Shown: one piece after another, positions 8,405-16,257 of the stretch
Numbering within the stretch: the stretch's first letter is position 1
How the letters are laid out: the number at the start of each line of letters is the position of its first letter
NCBI GenBank assembly: GCA_002686265.1
Contig: NZBA01000035.1
Coordinates: 124,001-188,000, forward strand
DNA: 64,000 bases
Direction: 5' to 3'
From: Planctomycetota bacterium
GTDB lineage: Bacteria; Planctomycetota; UBA1135; GCA-002686595
The notes under the pieces: generated by a model
The model's input: the letters and a program-made list of their open reading frames with translations, nothing else
What the model was told of the DNA's origin: nothing
The model's database searches: none
Position numbers and translations under genes: made by a program

Positions 8405-9199
8405 GTGAAGCGACCCCTGGCGGAGTTCCGCGGCGTCGGCAAGCGCTTCGGCGAACACCTCGCCCTGGCCGACCTCGATCTCGAGGTCTTCTCCGGAGAG
8501 GTCCTCGGCCTGCTCGGCCCCAACGGCGCCGGGAAGACCACCGCCCTGCGCCTGTTGTGCGGCCTGATCGCGCCCAGCGAGGGGAGCGTCACGATCGACG
8601 GCCACGACACGCGCCTGGAGCCCCTTGCGGCCCGCCGGCATCTGGGCTTCGTGCCCGACGGCGCCCCGCTGTACGCGAATCTCTCGCCTCTCCAGCACCT
8701 CCAGCTCGTGGGCCGCCTGCACGATCTGACGGACGAGCGCACGCGGGAAGGCACTCGGGAGCTGCTCACTTCACTCGACCTCTCCGACCGCTCCGGCGAG
8801 CCGGTCGGCCACTTCTCACGCGGCATGCGCCAGCGGGTCGCCCTTGCTTGCGCCCTCCTGCCGCGCCCGGCCCTGCTCGTGCTCGACGAGCCCTTGACGG
8901 GGCTCGATCCACCCGGAGCGGCCATGCTGAAGGCCCTCCTGCGGGGCTGGGCGAAGCGAGGCGGAGCGGTCCTGTACACCTCGCACCTGCTCGATGTAGT
9001 CGAGCGCGTCTGCGACCGGATGGCGATCCTGGGGAAAGGGCGCCTGGTGGGCGTGGGCACGCTCGAGGAACTACGCCAGCGGGCGGGGGGCGATGAGAGC
9101 CTGGAACAGGTCTTTACACGACTGGCCAAGAGCGCGGACCCCGAGGCCGAAGCCGCCGCCCTGCTCGCCCACACCGCCCCGCGCACCGGCGGCGACTGA
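8405..9199 (+). CDS. ABC transporter ATP-binding protein (ABC-2 / CcmA type)
   Basis: Nucleotide-binding subunit of an ABC exporter, 264 residues from a GTG start (VKRPLAEFRGVGKRF). Visible: Walker A GPNGAGKT, Q-loop region, signature SRGMRQR in place of LSGGQ, Walker B LLVLDEPLTGLD, and H-loop TSHLLDVVE. The modified signature SxGMxQR is common in ABC-2 transporter ATPases of the NatA/CcmA kind. An upstream ATG at 8288 would overlap the preceding gene and adds unconserved residues, so the GTG was preferred. No permease follows immediately; the best partner is the membrane protein at 12297. Confidence 0.88.
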   Translation: MKRPLAEFRGVGKRFGEHLALADLDLEVFSGEVLGLLGPNGAGKTTALRLLCGLIAPSEGSVTIDGHDTRLEPLAARRHLGFVPDGAPLYANLSPLQHLQLVGRLHDLTDERTREGTRELLTSLDLSDRSGEPVGHFSRGMRQRVALACALLPRPALLVLDEPLTGLDPPGAAMLKALLRGWAKRGGAVLYTSHLLDVVERVCDRMAILGKGRLVGVGTLEELRQRAGGDESLEQVFTRLAKSADPEAEAAALLAHTAPRTGGD

Positions 9200-9390
9200 T
9201 TCTCGAAGACGCGCTCCGAAAACGGTCGGTCGTCTCCCGAGGGCGCCCTTCGAGTCCTGACGCCGGGCGCGGCCCTGCCGAGCCGGCGAGGATGGCGAGG
9301 AGCCAGGAGTCCTCCACGGGCGATCGTGTCCCGAAGACCAGCGTGCGTCTTCAGGAACGAGGCGGACCGAGCGGCCGCCCGCGGGCAACA

Positions 9391-11169
9391 ATGGTGGCCC
9401 GCGCGGCCTCCCTGCCGTTCAATGGGCATGTGCACTCTCCCGATGCTCAGGCGATCCCGCGCCATGCTCCGCCGCCCCACCGGTTCACGATCCTCGCGGC
9501 CCTGTCCGTGGTGACCGCCTGCGCCCTTGGGCTGCGCCTGGCGGCCCTCGCGAACGGCCTGCCTTTCCAGAGCGACGCCGACGCGGTCATCGTCACCCAG
9601 GCGATGGGACTCGAGCGCGGGGCGCCGCGCTCGGGCGCACTCCCGATCAGCCCCCTCTACCCCCACCTGCCCGCTCTGAGCCTGGTCGCCTTGCCCGGCG
9701 AGGTCGTCCACCAAGCCCCCGCGGACGCACCGTGGGAGAGCCACGCCACGGCCGCCGCCCACCCCCACCTGCTGGCGCGGCGCTGGCTGGCGTTGCTCTC
9801 CACTCTCGCTATCCCCGGCGCCTTCTTCCTGGCCCGACGATTCCTGTCACCCGCATGGGCTCTGTTCGCCGCTTGCCTGCTGGCGACCTCTCTCCTGCAC
9901 CTCGTCTTCACACGCCAGGCGCGGCCACACGGACCCCTGACCGCCGCCACCCTGTGGACGCTCATATCCGCCATGCACCTCGCGCGCCGCCCGACCTGCG
10001 CCGCCAGCGCCGCCTGCTCCGTCTGCACGGCACTTGCGATCGGTATCCTCCACAGCGGGACGTCCATCCTGCCGATCGTCGCTCTCGCGAGCCTCATCGC
10101 CGCGTACCGCTCCACCGGCCTGGCGCGGGCGGCCTGCGCCCTACCCCTGGCCGCGGCCTACGCATCCTTCCGCCTGTTCTACCCCTTCGTCGGAACCCAC
10201 GGCGTCCTCGCCACGCGCAAGGACCTGCCCAACCATGTGTTCGACGGCAGCGGCTTCGCCGCCATCGCCCGCAGTTGTTGGTCCTTCGACCCCGTGCTCA
10301 CCTCTCTGGCCGCGGTGGGAACGCTGTACGCCTGTTCCCTCGCCTGGCGGCGACGCAGGCAACACGAACCCTGGTGCTCGAGCGATGTCGCGCTGGTTGC
10401 CGCCTTCGCCCTACCCTATCTCGCCGTGCTGGGCTCCTACGCGCGAGCTCTCCACCGCTTCGCCTTGCCGCTGACGCCGGTCCTGGCCCTGCTCGGTGCC
10501 GCGGGAGCGCAGGTGATCGTGCGCACCCTTGCTCGTCGCCACTCCTCGGCCACAGCCCAAGGACGCACGGCGCTGTTGCTCGCCGGCGTGGCCCTGATCC
10601 CGCCCTCCGCCGCCGCCCTGCGATGGGTGTGGCTCTCGGCCACGCCCAACTCCGCCACAATCGCCGCGCGCTGGGTGGCCGAGAACACCTCCCCCGAGAG
10701 GGAGACGGTCGCCATTAGCGCCGGGCTGCACCTACCGCTGCCCTGCGACCCCGAGGGCTTGGAGACCGTCCCCGAATACGCACGCTCCCCGATGCAGCGC
10801 TACCTCGAGGAGCACCCGGCGAGACCCAATCCCGGGCCCGCCTACCGCCTGCGGACGTTGATCCCACTGACCGACACCGGGGCCGCGGACATCCGCGAGG
10901 AGTCGGTGGCCGACCTGCTCGCGGAGCTGGCGCCGCACTACGCGGTCGTGACTCCGCCCACGAACCACGCCGGCCAAGGCGACGGGACCCTCGCGGCAAT
11001 CAAGGCCGCCGGCGGAGTGCTCGTCGAACGCATCGAGACCTACGACGTCCGCGGCGACTTCAGCATCCCACGCCACCGCCGCGGCGGCTCCTTCGGCTAC
11101 GAGGCCTTCTCCCTCGCCCTGCGCGCCAAGGCCCGGGGGCGGCCGATCGAGATCTACCGCCTGCCCTGA
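9391..11169 (+). CDS. Membrane glycosyltransferase, GT39/ArnT-like
   Basis: About 592 residues with roughly ten hydrophobic segments after an N-terminal cytoplasmic piece. The first helix (ILAALSVVTACALGLRLAAL) is followed by an acidic SDADAVIVTQA loop, where GT39/PMT_2 enzymes have their catalytic Asp, then ARRWLALLSTLAIPGAFFLARRF. The C-terminal 170 residues are soluble and presumably periplasmic. By family it would move a sugar from a polyprenyl-phosphate donor to lipid or protein. The start is uncertain: an in-frame ATG also exists at 9292, and neither has a ribosome site. The substrate cannot be told. Confidence 0.7.
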   Translation: MVARAASLPFNGHVHSPDAQAIPRHAPPPHRFTILAALSVVTACALGLRLAALANGLPFQSDADAVIVTQAMGLERGAPRSGALPISPLYPHLPALSLVALPGEVVHQAPADAPWESHATAAAHPHLLARRWLALLSTLAIPGAFFLARRFLSPAWALFAACLLATSLLHLVFTRQARPHGPLTAATLWTLISAMHLARRPTCAASAACSVCTALAIGILHSGTSILPIVALASLIAAYRSTGLARAACALPLAAAYASFRLFYPFVGTHGVLATRKDLPNHVFDGSGFAAIARSCWSFDPVLTSLAAVGTLYACSLAWRRRRQHEPWCSSDVALVAAFALPYLAVLGSYARALHRFALPLTPVLALLGAAGAQVIVRTLARRHSSATAQGRTALLLAGVALIPPSAAALRWVWLSATPNSATIAARWVAENTSPERETVAISAGLHLPLPCDPEGLETVPEYARSPMQRYLEEHPARPNPGPAYRLRTLIPLTDTGAADIREESVADLLAELAPHYAVVTPPTNHAGQGDGTLAAIKAAGGVLVERIETYDVRGDFSIPRHRRGGSFGYEAFSLALRAKARGRPIEIYRLP

Positions 11170-11191
11170 CGCACGCGCGCCCGCGGCACCC

Positions 11192-11608
11192 TCAGGCCTC
11201 GGGCCGCGGGATTTCCGCGGGCTTCATCTCCTCGTCCACGGCGACCATGGTCACCAAGGCCTCGGTGACCGCGATGGCTTCGCCGCCGCCGAAGTGTCTC
11301 TGGGACCAGACGCGGACCTTGACCTGGATCGAGGTACGGCCGAGGCGCTCGGTGCTCGTGAACAGGGAAACCAGATCACCGACCCACACGGGCTGGGTGA
11401 ACTCGACCTTGTCCATGGCCACGGTCACGACCCGGCCCGGCCAGTAGCGGTGCGCCTCGACGGCCGCCGCGAGGTCGATCTGGGAGAGAATCACCCCGCC
11501 GAAGATGGTCCCCAGAGCATTGGTGTCGCGCGGCATCATCACGGCGCGGATCGCCGGCGCCTCGTCTTCGGGCAGGGTCGCCGCCGCATCTTGTCGTTCT
11601 TCGCTCAT
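11192..11608 (-). CDS. Acyl-CoA thioesterase, hotdog fold (YciA/BFIT type)
   Basis: 138 residues. The RAVMMPRDTNALGTIFGGVILSQIDLAA segment is the classic hotdog thioesterase signature, in which N/T-LGTIFGG and the following acidic residue form the active site. The DKVEFTQPVWVGDLVSLF strand and the SIQVKVRVW region also match. It hydrolyses acyl-CoA to free acid and CoA in the cytoplasm; the chain length is unknown. The ATG overlaps the stop of the upstream alpha/beta hydrolase by 4 bp (ATGA), so the two are translationally coupled and may work on related esters. Confidence 0.88.
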   Translation of the reverse strand: MSEERQDAAATLPEDEAPAIRAVMMPRDTNALGTIFGGVILSQIDLAAAVEAHRYWPGRVVTVAMDKVEFTQPVWVGDLVSLFTSTERLGRTSIQVKVRVWSQRHFGGGEAIAVTEALVTMVAVDEEMKPAEIPRPEA

Positions 11609-12240
11609 CGGTCCTCCGCCAGCCAGCGCCGCGCTCTCTCTCGTACGAGGTTCCCCAGGGCCCCGATCCGTCCCTCGAAGAAGTGATCGGCACGCCCCAC
11701 CTCCGCAAGCTCGAGCCCACCGTAGAGATCGGGGTGACGCGCTTCCAACTCCGCGAGGTTGCCGAACTCGTCGGCCTCGCCCTGGCACAGCAGTCCGGGA
11801 GTGTCTAGATCCTCGATGGCGGAGCAGTCGAAGGCGGTCACGGGCAGCGCCACCAGGACGATGCGCGACGGGCGGCGGGTGTGCACGGCATGAGCGACGG
11901 CGCAGCGGGCGCCGAAGGAGGTCCCCCCGGTCCACAGCGCGAGGGCGGGGTAGCACTCGGTCAGCCAGTCCAGGGCGGCCTCGAGGTCACCCTCCTCTCC
12001 GCCCGCGCCGTCGTGCTCGCCCTCGCTGAGGCCGGCGCCACGAAAGTTGAAGCGCAGGACCGCCAGACCCGCCTCTTGCAAGGCCCGTGCGACGCGAAAG
12101 CACACCGTCGAGTTCATCGTGCCCCCGAATAGGGGGTGGGGATGGCAGAAGACGACCGCGGCGCGCGCGGGTTCGTCGCCGGGCGGCTCCCACAAGCGCG
12201 CCTCGAGTCGGCCCACGGGTCCGGGGATGAACAGCTGCAT
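11605..12240 (-). CDS. Alpha/beta hydrolase, COG2945-like
   Basis: About 211 residues from MQLFIPGPVGRLEA. Features are the oxyanion strand CHPHPLFGGTMNSTV, the RFNFRGAGLSEGEHD loop, the nucleophile elbow GTSFGA with Ser, an acid residue in CQGEADEFG and the catalytic His in RADHFFEGR. This is a small esterase family of unknown natural substrate. An in-frame ATG also exists at 12258. The inner start fits family N termini better and has TACAGC eight bases upstream. It forms a two-gene unit with the thioesterase. Confidence 0.85.
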   Translation of the reverse strand: MQLFIPGPVGRLEARLWEPPGDEPARAAVVFCHPHPLFGGTMNSTVCFRVARALQEAGLAVLRFNFRGAGLSEGEHDGAGGEEGDLEAALDWLTECYPALALWTGGTSFGARCAVAHAVHTRRPSRIVLVALPVTAFDCSAIEDLDTPGLLCQGEADEFGNLAELEARHPDLYGGLELAEVGRADHFFEGRIGALGNLVRERARRWLAEDR

Positions 12241-12296
12241 GAGAGCGGGCTGTACCATGGCCGCGCCGCGGGTGGAAACGGGATCCGCGCACGTCC

Positions 12297-13805
12297 ATGC
12301 TCCCGCGCGTCCTAGCCCTCTTCCGCTCGCGGCTCGCCGCGCACCTCGGCGGCGAGGGCCTGCCCGTGGGAGCGCTGTGCGCCCACGGCACCCTGACCTC
12401 GGGCGCGTGCTTGATCCTGCGCGACGGCCTCGCGCCCTTCGGCTACGCCCTGCTGGCGCTGACCCTTGCCGCCGGCCTGCTCTGCATCAGCCTGCTGGGC
12501 GAGTTCGGCGGCCTGCTGCGGGACGATCCCGCCGCCGAGTGGTCCCGCAGCCTGCCCGCAACCGAGCTAGAGCGTCGCCTCGGCCACTCGTCGGCCGTGC
12601 TCGCGATGGTCGGCCTGCTCAGCGCGGGCAGCGCCCTGCCTGCGGCCCTGCTCGCACCTCCCTCCCTCGACACCGGCGCCCGAGTCGTTCTCGTGGCCGC
12701 CGTCTTCGCTCAGGCGCTCGTCTTGTCCTGCGGCCTCCTCGCCATGCAGTCCGCCCTCGGCGAGCGCGCCGAGGGTCTGCTGGTCGGCTTGCAATCCCTG
12801 CTGGTCGCCCTGGCCGCCGCCGGAGGGCTGGGCGCCCTGCGCCTGGGATCGTGGCTGCGAACCCTCGCCCTCGGCGAGGTCGATTGGCCCGCCTGGCTCG
12901 ACGCCGCGCCCCCCGCCTGGTTCGCCGCCACGGTGGGCTCCGCGCCCGACGCCGCGGGCCTGCCGTCGGCCTGGGGCGTTGTCGCGCTCGCCGTGGGGGC
13001 CGCGGCACTCTTGTGCGCCGTGCCCCCAGCGCCCGCCGCTCGCGGACGGCGTAGCGCGACGCTCGCGGCGCGCCTGCTCGAGCTCCCGCGCCGCTTCGCC
13101 GCCCGCTGGTGGGTCCATCGTCGCGAGCGTGGGACCTTCGAGCTCGTCTTCGCGGCCCTGCCTCTCGAGCGAGACTTCGTCCTGCGCACCTACCCGATGA
13201 TCGGCATTCCCCTCGCCTTCCTGCTCGTCGGCGCGCGCGCCCAGAGCGGAGCGGAGCGCGAGGGCATTCTGACCCTGCTGCTCTTCACTCCCGCCGCCTA
13301 CCTGCCGGTCCTCCTCGCCCAGCTCCCCGCCACGGCCAGCCCGCGCGCGCGCTGGCTCGTCGACTGCGCCCCCATCGCACCGGCCGCGATCCGCGGCGGC
13401 GCCCTGAAGGCCCTCGCCGTGCGCTTTCTGATTCCCCTGCACGGGCTCCTCGCGGCCGTGGCCGTCCTCCTCGGCGAGGGCGCTCTCGCCGGGCGCCTCG
13501 CTCCCGCCGGCGCGGTCGTCTCGGTGCTCGCCGTGCGCCTGCTCTACCCGCGCATCGTCAGCGCCCCGCCGCTCTCGACCGCCGTCGAGGAGCTCGAGGT
13601 GAACCACGACTGGATGGGCCTGGTCATGACCCTGGTCGTGGTCCTGGTGGGCGTCTCCTTCCTCGCCGGCGCCCTCGTCACCAGCCTGCCCCGCGCGGCC
13701 GCCTTCACCGCGGGCCTGATCGCCGTCGAGCTGGCCCTCGACCGCCGCGGACACTCCTGGTCGAGCTCTCCGGCCGGAGAGGCAAGTGGTCCGAAACGGG
13801 GCTGA
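12297..13805 (+). CDS. ABC-2-type permease-like integral membrane protein
   Basis: 502 residues, extremely Ala/Leu-rich, with about ten to twelve hydrophobic segments and a central cytoplasmic loop containing ELPRRFAARWWVHRRERGTFELVFAAL. No catalytic motif is visible. The topology and the presence nearby of an orphan ABC-2-type ATPase (8405-9199, same strand) suggest it is the membrane half of that exporter, although three genes lie between them. It starts 56 nt from the divergent hydrolase. It ends inside a 21-bp repeat tract (13787-13849), whose first unit supplies the last residues SGPKRG. Confidence 0.6.
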   Translation: MLPRVLALFRSRLAAHLGGEGLPVGALCAHGTLTSGACLILRDGLAPFGYALLALTLAAGLLCISLLGEFGGLLRDDPAAEWSRSLPATELERRLGHSSAVLAMVGLLSAGSALPAALLAPPSLDTGARVVLVAAVFAQALVLSCGLLAMQSALGERAEGLLVGLQSLLVALAAAGGLGALRLGSWLRTLALGEVDWPAWLDAAPPAWFAATVGSAPDAAGLPSAWGVVALAVGAAALLCAVPPAPAARGRRSATLAARLLELPRRFAARWWVHRRERGTFELVFAALPLERDFVLRTYPMIGIPLAFLLVGARAQSGAEREGILTLLLFTPAAYLPVLLAQLPATASPRARWLVDCAPIAPAAIRGGALKALAVRFLIPLHGLLAAVAVLLGEGALAGRLAPAGAVVSVLAVRLLYPRIVSAPPLSTAVEELEVNHDWMGLVMTLVVVLVGVSFLAGALVTSLPRAAAFTAGLIAVELALDRRGHSWSSSPAGEASGPKRG

Positions 13806-13849
13806 TTCGGTCCGAAAGGAGGCTGTTTCGGTCCGGTCTCGGCCCCTTT
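13787..13849 (+). repeat. Three imperfect 21-bp direct repeats across the permease stop codon
   Basis: Units at 13787-13807, 13808-13828 and 13829-13849 share a GGTCCGAAA core and a GGCTG(A/T)TT end; the third is degraded. The first two keep the 7-codon phase, so the repeat began as a heptapeptide-type expansion, but the permease stop falls in unit 1. The CCGAAA and TTTCGG parts can also pair into a weak hairpin (13812-13831) before a T-rich stretch, so it could act as a terminator. Confidence 0.6.
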
Positions 13850-13931
13850 TCGTGCAAAACGCGCCGATAACATCTCGCCTTGCGTACACTGGGGTCTGAT
13901 ATCGGGGCCCTTGTTGAATCGGAGTTCATTC

Positions 13932-14639
13932 ATGTTCCGTACAGCTCATCTCGCGGCACTCGCCCTGACCTGCAGCCTCGCTTCCGCCCAGGGTGTCACG
14001 GTCGCCGTCGACGACGGCACAGGACAGCTAGACCTGTGGCGGGTCCTCGACGGCAGCCCCAGCGCCGCGCTGGAACACTCGGGCGTGACGCTGCTCGACG
14101 TGCGGCTCGGGGGCTATCCGCTGATGGCGCGCCTGCGGAGAGATCTTCCGCGGCGGGCCGACGCCGCGCGCGTAGACCTGCCCGACTGCGGGAGCTTGTA
14201 CCGCGTTCGGACCAGCTCGGCGACGGGCATCCTGCATGCACGCGGCGACGGCGACACGACGATGCTGATCAGCGTCGCCGACGCTGGCGGCACCGCGGGA
14301 CTGCGGGAGAGCCTGCACGTCTGTGCGACCGGCGCCCTGGCGATGGTCGCCACATCCTTCGAGGCCGGTGGCGACGTCTACGTACTCGACCTGTTGCACG
14401 GTGCCCCGCCGTTGTGTCTGACCGCGGGGATCGACCCGCTGGACGTCAACGACAAGTCTCTGCGCATCTCCTCGTCGAGCGCGTGGTTCGCAGCCCATCC
14501 CGCAATCGACCCTCTCACCCGCTGGCTCGACGAGTTCGGCACACGCATCGCGGGCGATCCCCTGTGGTCGGAGTCCGACCGGGCCGCCCTCTCCGACGAG
14601 GAGCTGATGGCCCTGCAAGCGATCGGCTACGCGAAGTGA
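13932..14639 (+). CDS. Small secreted protein, unrecognised
   Basis: 235 residues with a clear Sec signal peptide (MFRTAHLAALALTCSLASAQG). The mature part has Cys residues at three places and no recognised domain. The last residues SDEELMALQAIGYAK resemble the LxALGY ending often seen on planctomycete sulfatase-like and secreted proteins. A TACACT hexamer at 13885-13890 lies about 40 nt upstream, similar to the one before the FG-GAP gene at 27884. Function unknown; likely periplasmic or surface. Confidence 0.72.
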   Translation: MFRTAHLAALALTCSLASAQGVTVAVDDGTGQLDLWRVLDGSPSAALEHSGVTLLDVRLGGYPLMARLRRDLPRRADAARVDLPDCGSLYRVRTSSATGILHARGDGDTTMLISVADAGGTAGLRESLHVCATGALAMVATSFEAGGDVYVLDLLHGAPPLCLTAGIDPLDVNDKSLRISSSSAWFAAHPAIDPLTRWLDEFGTRIAGDPLWSESDRAALSDEELMALQAIGYAK

Positions 14640-14743
14640 CCGCTCCGGGCTGAAGCGCGGGCCTGCCGGCGTGGGGCGCACCACCCGCTCACGGGCCTCC
14701 ACACCAGACCGCCAGGGGCCGCCGGCGGAGCCAGCCGTTGGGG

Positions 14744-14763
14744 CAGGCCGGCGTGAAGGCCTG
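14744..14763. terminator. Hairpin between convergent genes
   Basis: CAGGCC (14744-14749) pairs with GGCCTG (14758-14763) across an 8-nt loop, in the 137-bp gap between two converging genes. There is no T run, so a Rho-independent role is uncertain. Confidence 0.3.
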
Positions 14764-14776
14764 TGAGAGGTGCCGG

Positions 14777-15838
14777 TCACACGGCGCGGGCCGCGAGGAA
14801 GGCGTCGAGGTCGGGAGGTAGGGGACTGGTGATTTCGACGAGGTCGGCGCAGGCGGGAGAGCGGAACACGAGGCGCTGGTGGTGGAGCGCGTGGCGTCCG
14901 AGGAGCAGCAAGCGGCGGTCCTCGTCGGTCAGACAGTCTTCGATCCCGCGCTGGAAGATCGCCTCGTCGTGGGCGTAGAGCTTGTCGCCCACGATTGGGT
15001 AGCCGATGGCGGCTAGGTGAACGCGAATCTGATGCTGGCGGCCGGTGTGTAGACGACAGCGCAGCAGGGTGAAACCGTCCGTGCGGCGCTCGACGCTCCA
15101 AGAGGTGCGGCAAGGCTGGCCGTCCGCGGCCACGGCGATCTTGAGCCCCACCTTGCTGGCGCGGGCGGGGCCGAGGGGGAAGTCGATCGATCCGTACTCC
15201 TCGCCGGGCTCGCCGTGGACGATCGCGAGGTACTCCTTCTCCCCCTCCCTCCGCTCGAACTGGCGCATGATCTTGCGATGAGCGCGTAGGTCGGTCGCGA
15301 CGAGCACGATCCCGCTCGTCTCCCGGTCGAGACGGTGGCAGAGGCGCGGGGCGACGCCGTCGCGCTCGATCGCCTCGCGCCGACAAGCGTGCACGCGCTG
15401 GATCAGAGTGTCGCTCACGTGCCGACCGCTTGGGTGCACGGGCAGGCCCGCGGGCTTGTCCACGGCCAGAGCCACGGCGTCCTCCCAGAGCACGTCGAGA
15501 ACGGCGTCGGCGGAAACCACGGCGGGCAGCCGCTCGCCCGGAGGGATACGCACCTCGACGCGAGAGGCGTGGCGCAGGCGGCGCCCTGGGCGGGTCTCGC
15601 GCTCGAACGCGCCCGTGCCTGCGGGACTCTCCGGCGTACTGGCGTCGATCCGGACCCAGCCATCCTTGATCAACCGCTGCACCGACGCGCGCGAGCGCCA
15701 GTGGAGACGCCGCGCGAGGAACAGGTCGAGCCGCTCCTCGAAGCCCTCGATGCGCGCGCCGACCGCACTTGCGTCGATCAGCAACTCGACGCGCTCAGGG
15801 GGGCGCGTCAGATCACGATCAGAGGGGAACAGGCCCAT
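14777..15838 (-). CDS. RluA-family pseudouridine synthase with S4 domain
   Basis: Converts specific uridines of rRNA or tRNA to pseudouridine. 353 residues. An S4-like RNA-binding segment lies at about 35-80 (LDLFLARRLHWRSRASVQRLIKDG), followed by the catalytic domain from about 120. Its motif II is CHRLDRETSGI with the nucleophilic Asp, then RRTDGFTLLRCRLHTGRQHQIRVHLA near the C-terminal part. Family and fold are certain; whether it corresponds to RluC, RluD or another target cannot be told. It starts 24 nt after the bS21 stop in the same direction, so the two probably share a transcript. Confidence 0.92.
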   Translation of the reverse strand: MGLFPSDRDLTRPPERVELLIDASAVGARIEGFEERLDLFLARRLHWRSRASVQRLIKDGWVRIDASTPESPAGTGAFERETRPGRRLRHASRVEVRIPPGERLPAVVSADAVLDVLWEDAVALAVDKPAGLPVHPSGRHVSDTLIQRVHACRREAIERDGVAPRLCHRLDRETSGIVLVATDLRAHRKIMRQFERREGEKEYLAIVHGEPGEEYGSIDFPLGPARASKVGLKIAVAADGQPCRTSWSVERRTDGFTLLRCRLHTGRQHQIRVHLAAIGYPIVGDKLYAHDEAIFQRGIEDCLTDEDRRLLLLGRHALHHQRLVFRSPACADLVEITSPLPPDLDAFLAARAV

Positions 15839-15862
15839 GGCGGAGCCCCCCTCGGCGGTCGG

Positions 15863-16096
15863 CTAGCGAGCCCGACGGCGGCGGATACCGCCGCGGAAGT
15901 TCGGGTCATTGCGGCGCGCGGCCTTGAGAATCGTGCGCAGCCGCTCGCGGCGCTCGCGGCGGCGCTTGTCCGAGCGCTTCTCGTGCCAGGAATTGGACTT
16001 GGCGAGACGAAAGATCCCGCTGTAGTTGCACTGACGCTTGAAGCGCCTCAGCGCGGACTCGAGGGACTCGTTGGAACGTACCTGGACCCGGATCAT
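15863..16096 (-). CDS. rpsU: 30S ribosomal protein bS21
   Basis: 77 residues, extremely basic (many Arg/Lys). The N terminus MIRVQVRSNESLESALRRFKRQC is the bS21 signature, where RRFKRQC contacts the anti-Shine-Dalgarno end of 16S rRNA. GGAG lies a few bases upstream of the ATG. The following gene encodes a pseudouridine synthase, a sensible ribosome-related partner. Length and composition are typical of longer bS21 variants with an Arg-rich tail. Confidence 0.95.
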   Translation of the reverse strand: MIRVQVRSNESLESALRRFKRQCNYSGIFRLAKSNSWHEKRSDKRRRERRERLRTILKAARRNDPNFRGGIRRRRAR

Positions 16097-16245
16097 GCTC
16101 TCCGTTGGGCTGCGCCGGCCTAAGGTGACAGAACACCGCCGACCGTCTTGGGGGATTCACGAGCTCAGCGCTCGCGAAAGGGGGGAACAGGATATCGCCC
16201 GCCGCCGGTCGGGCAAAGGCCCCGCTGGAAAACCCAGCCGAGGGG

Positions 16246-16251
16246 TAGGAT
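16246..16251 (+). promoter_or_regulatory. -10-like TAGGAT, 6 nt before the recD2 start
   Basis: TAGGAT is followed by six bases and then the ATG at 16258, so transcription would begin at or next to the start codon (leaderless). No -35 match at 17 bp is convincing. Confidence 0.45.
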
Positions 16252-16257
16252 GCGCCC

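Noticed and set aside
12567-13889. Minus-strand frame of 440 residues across the permease and repeat
   Set aside because: Antisense of the membrane protein; Gly/Glu/Arg-rich with no hydrophobic or domain pattern.
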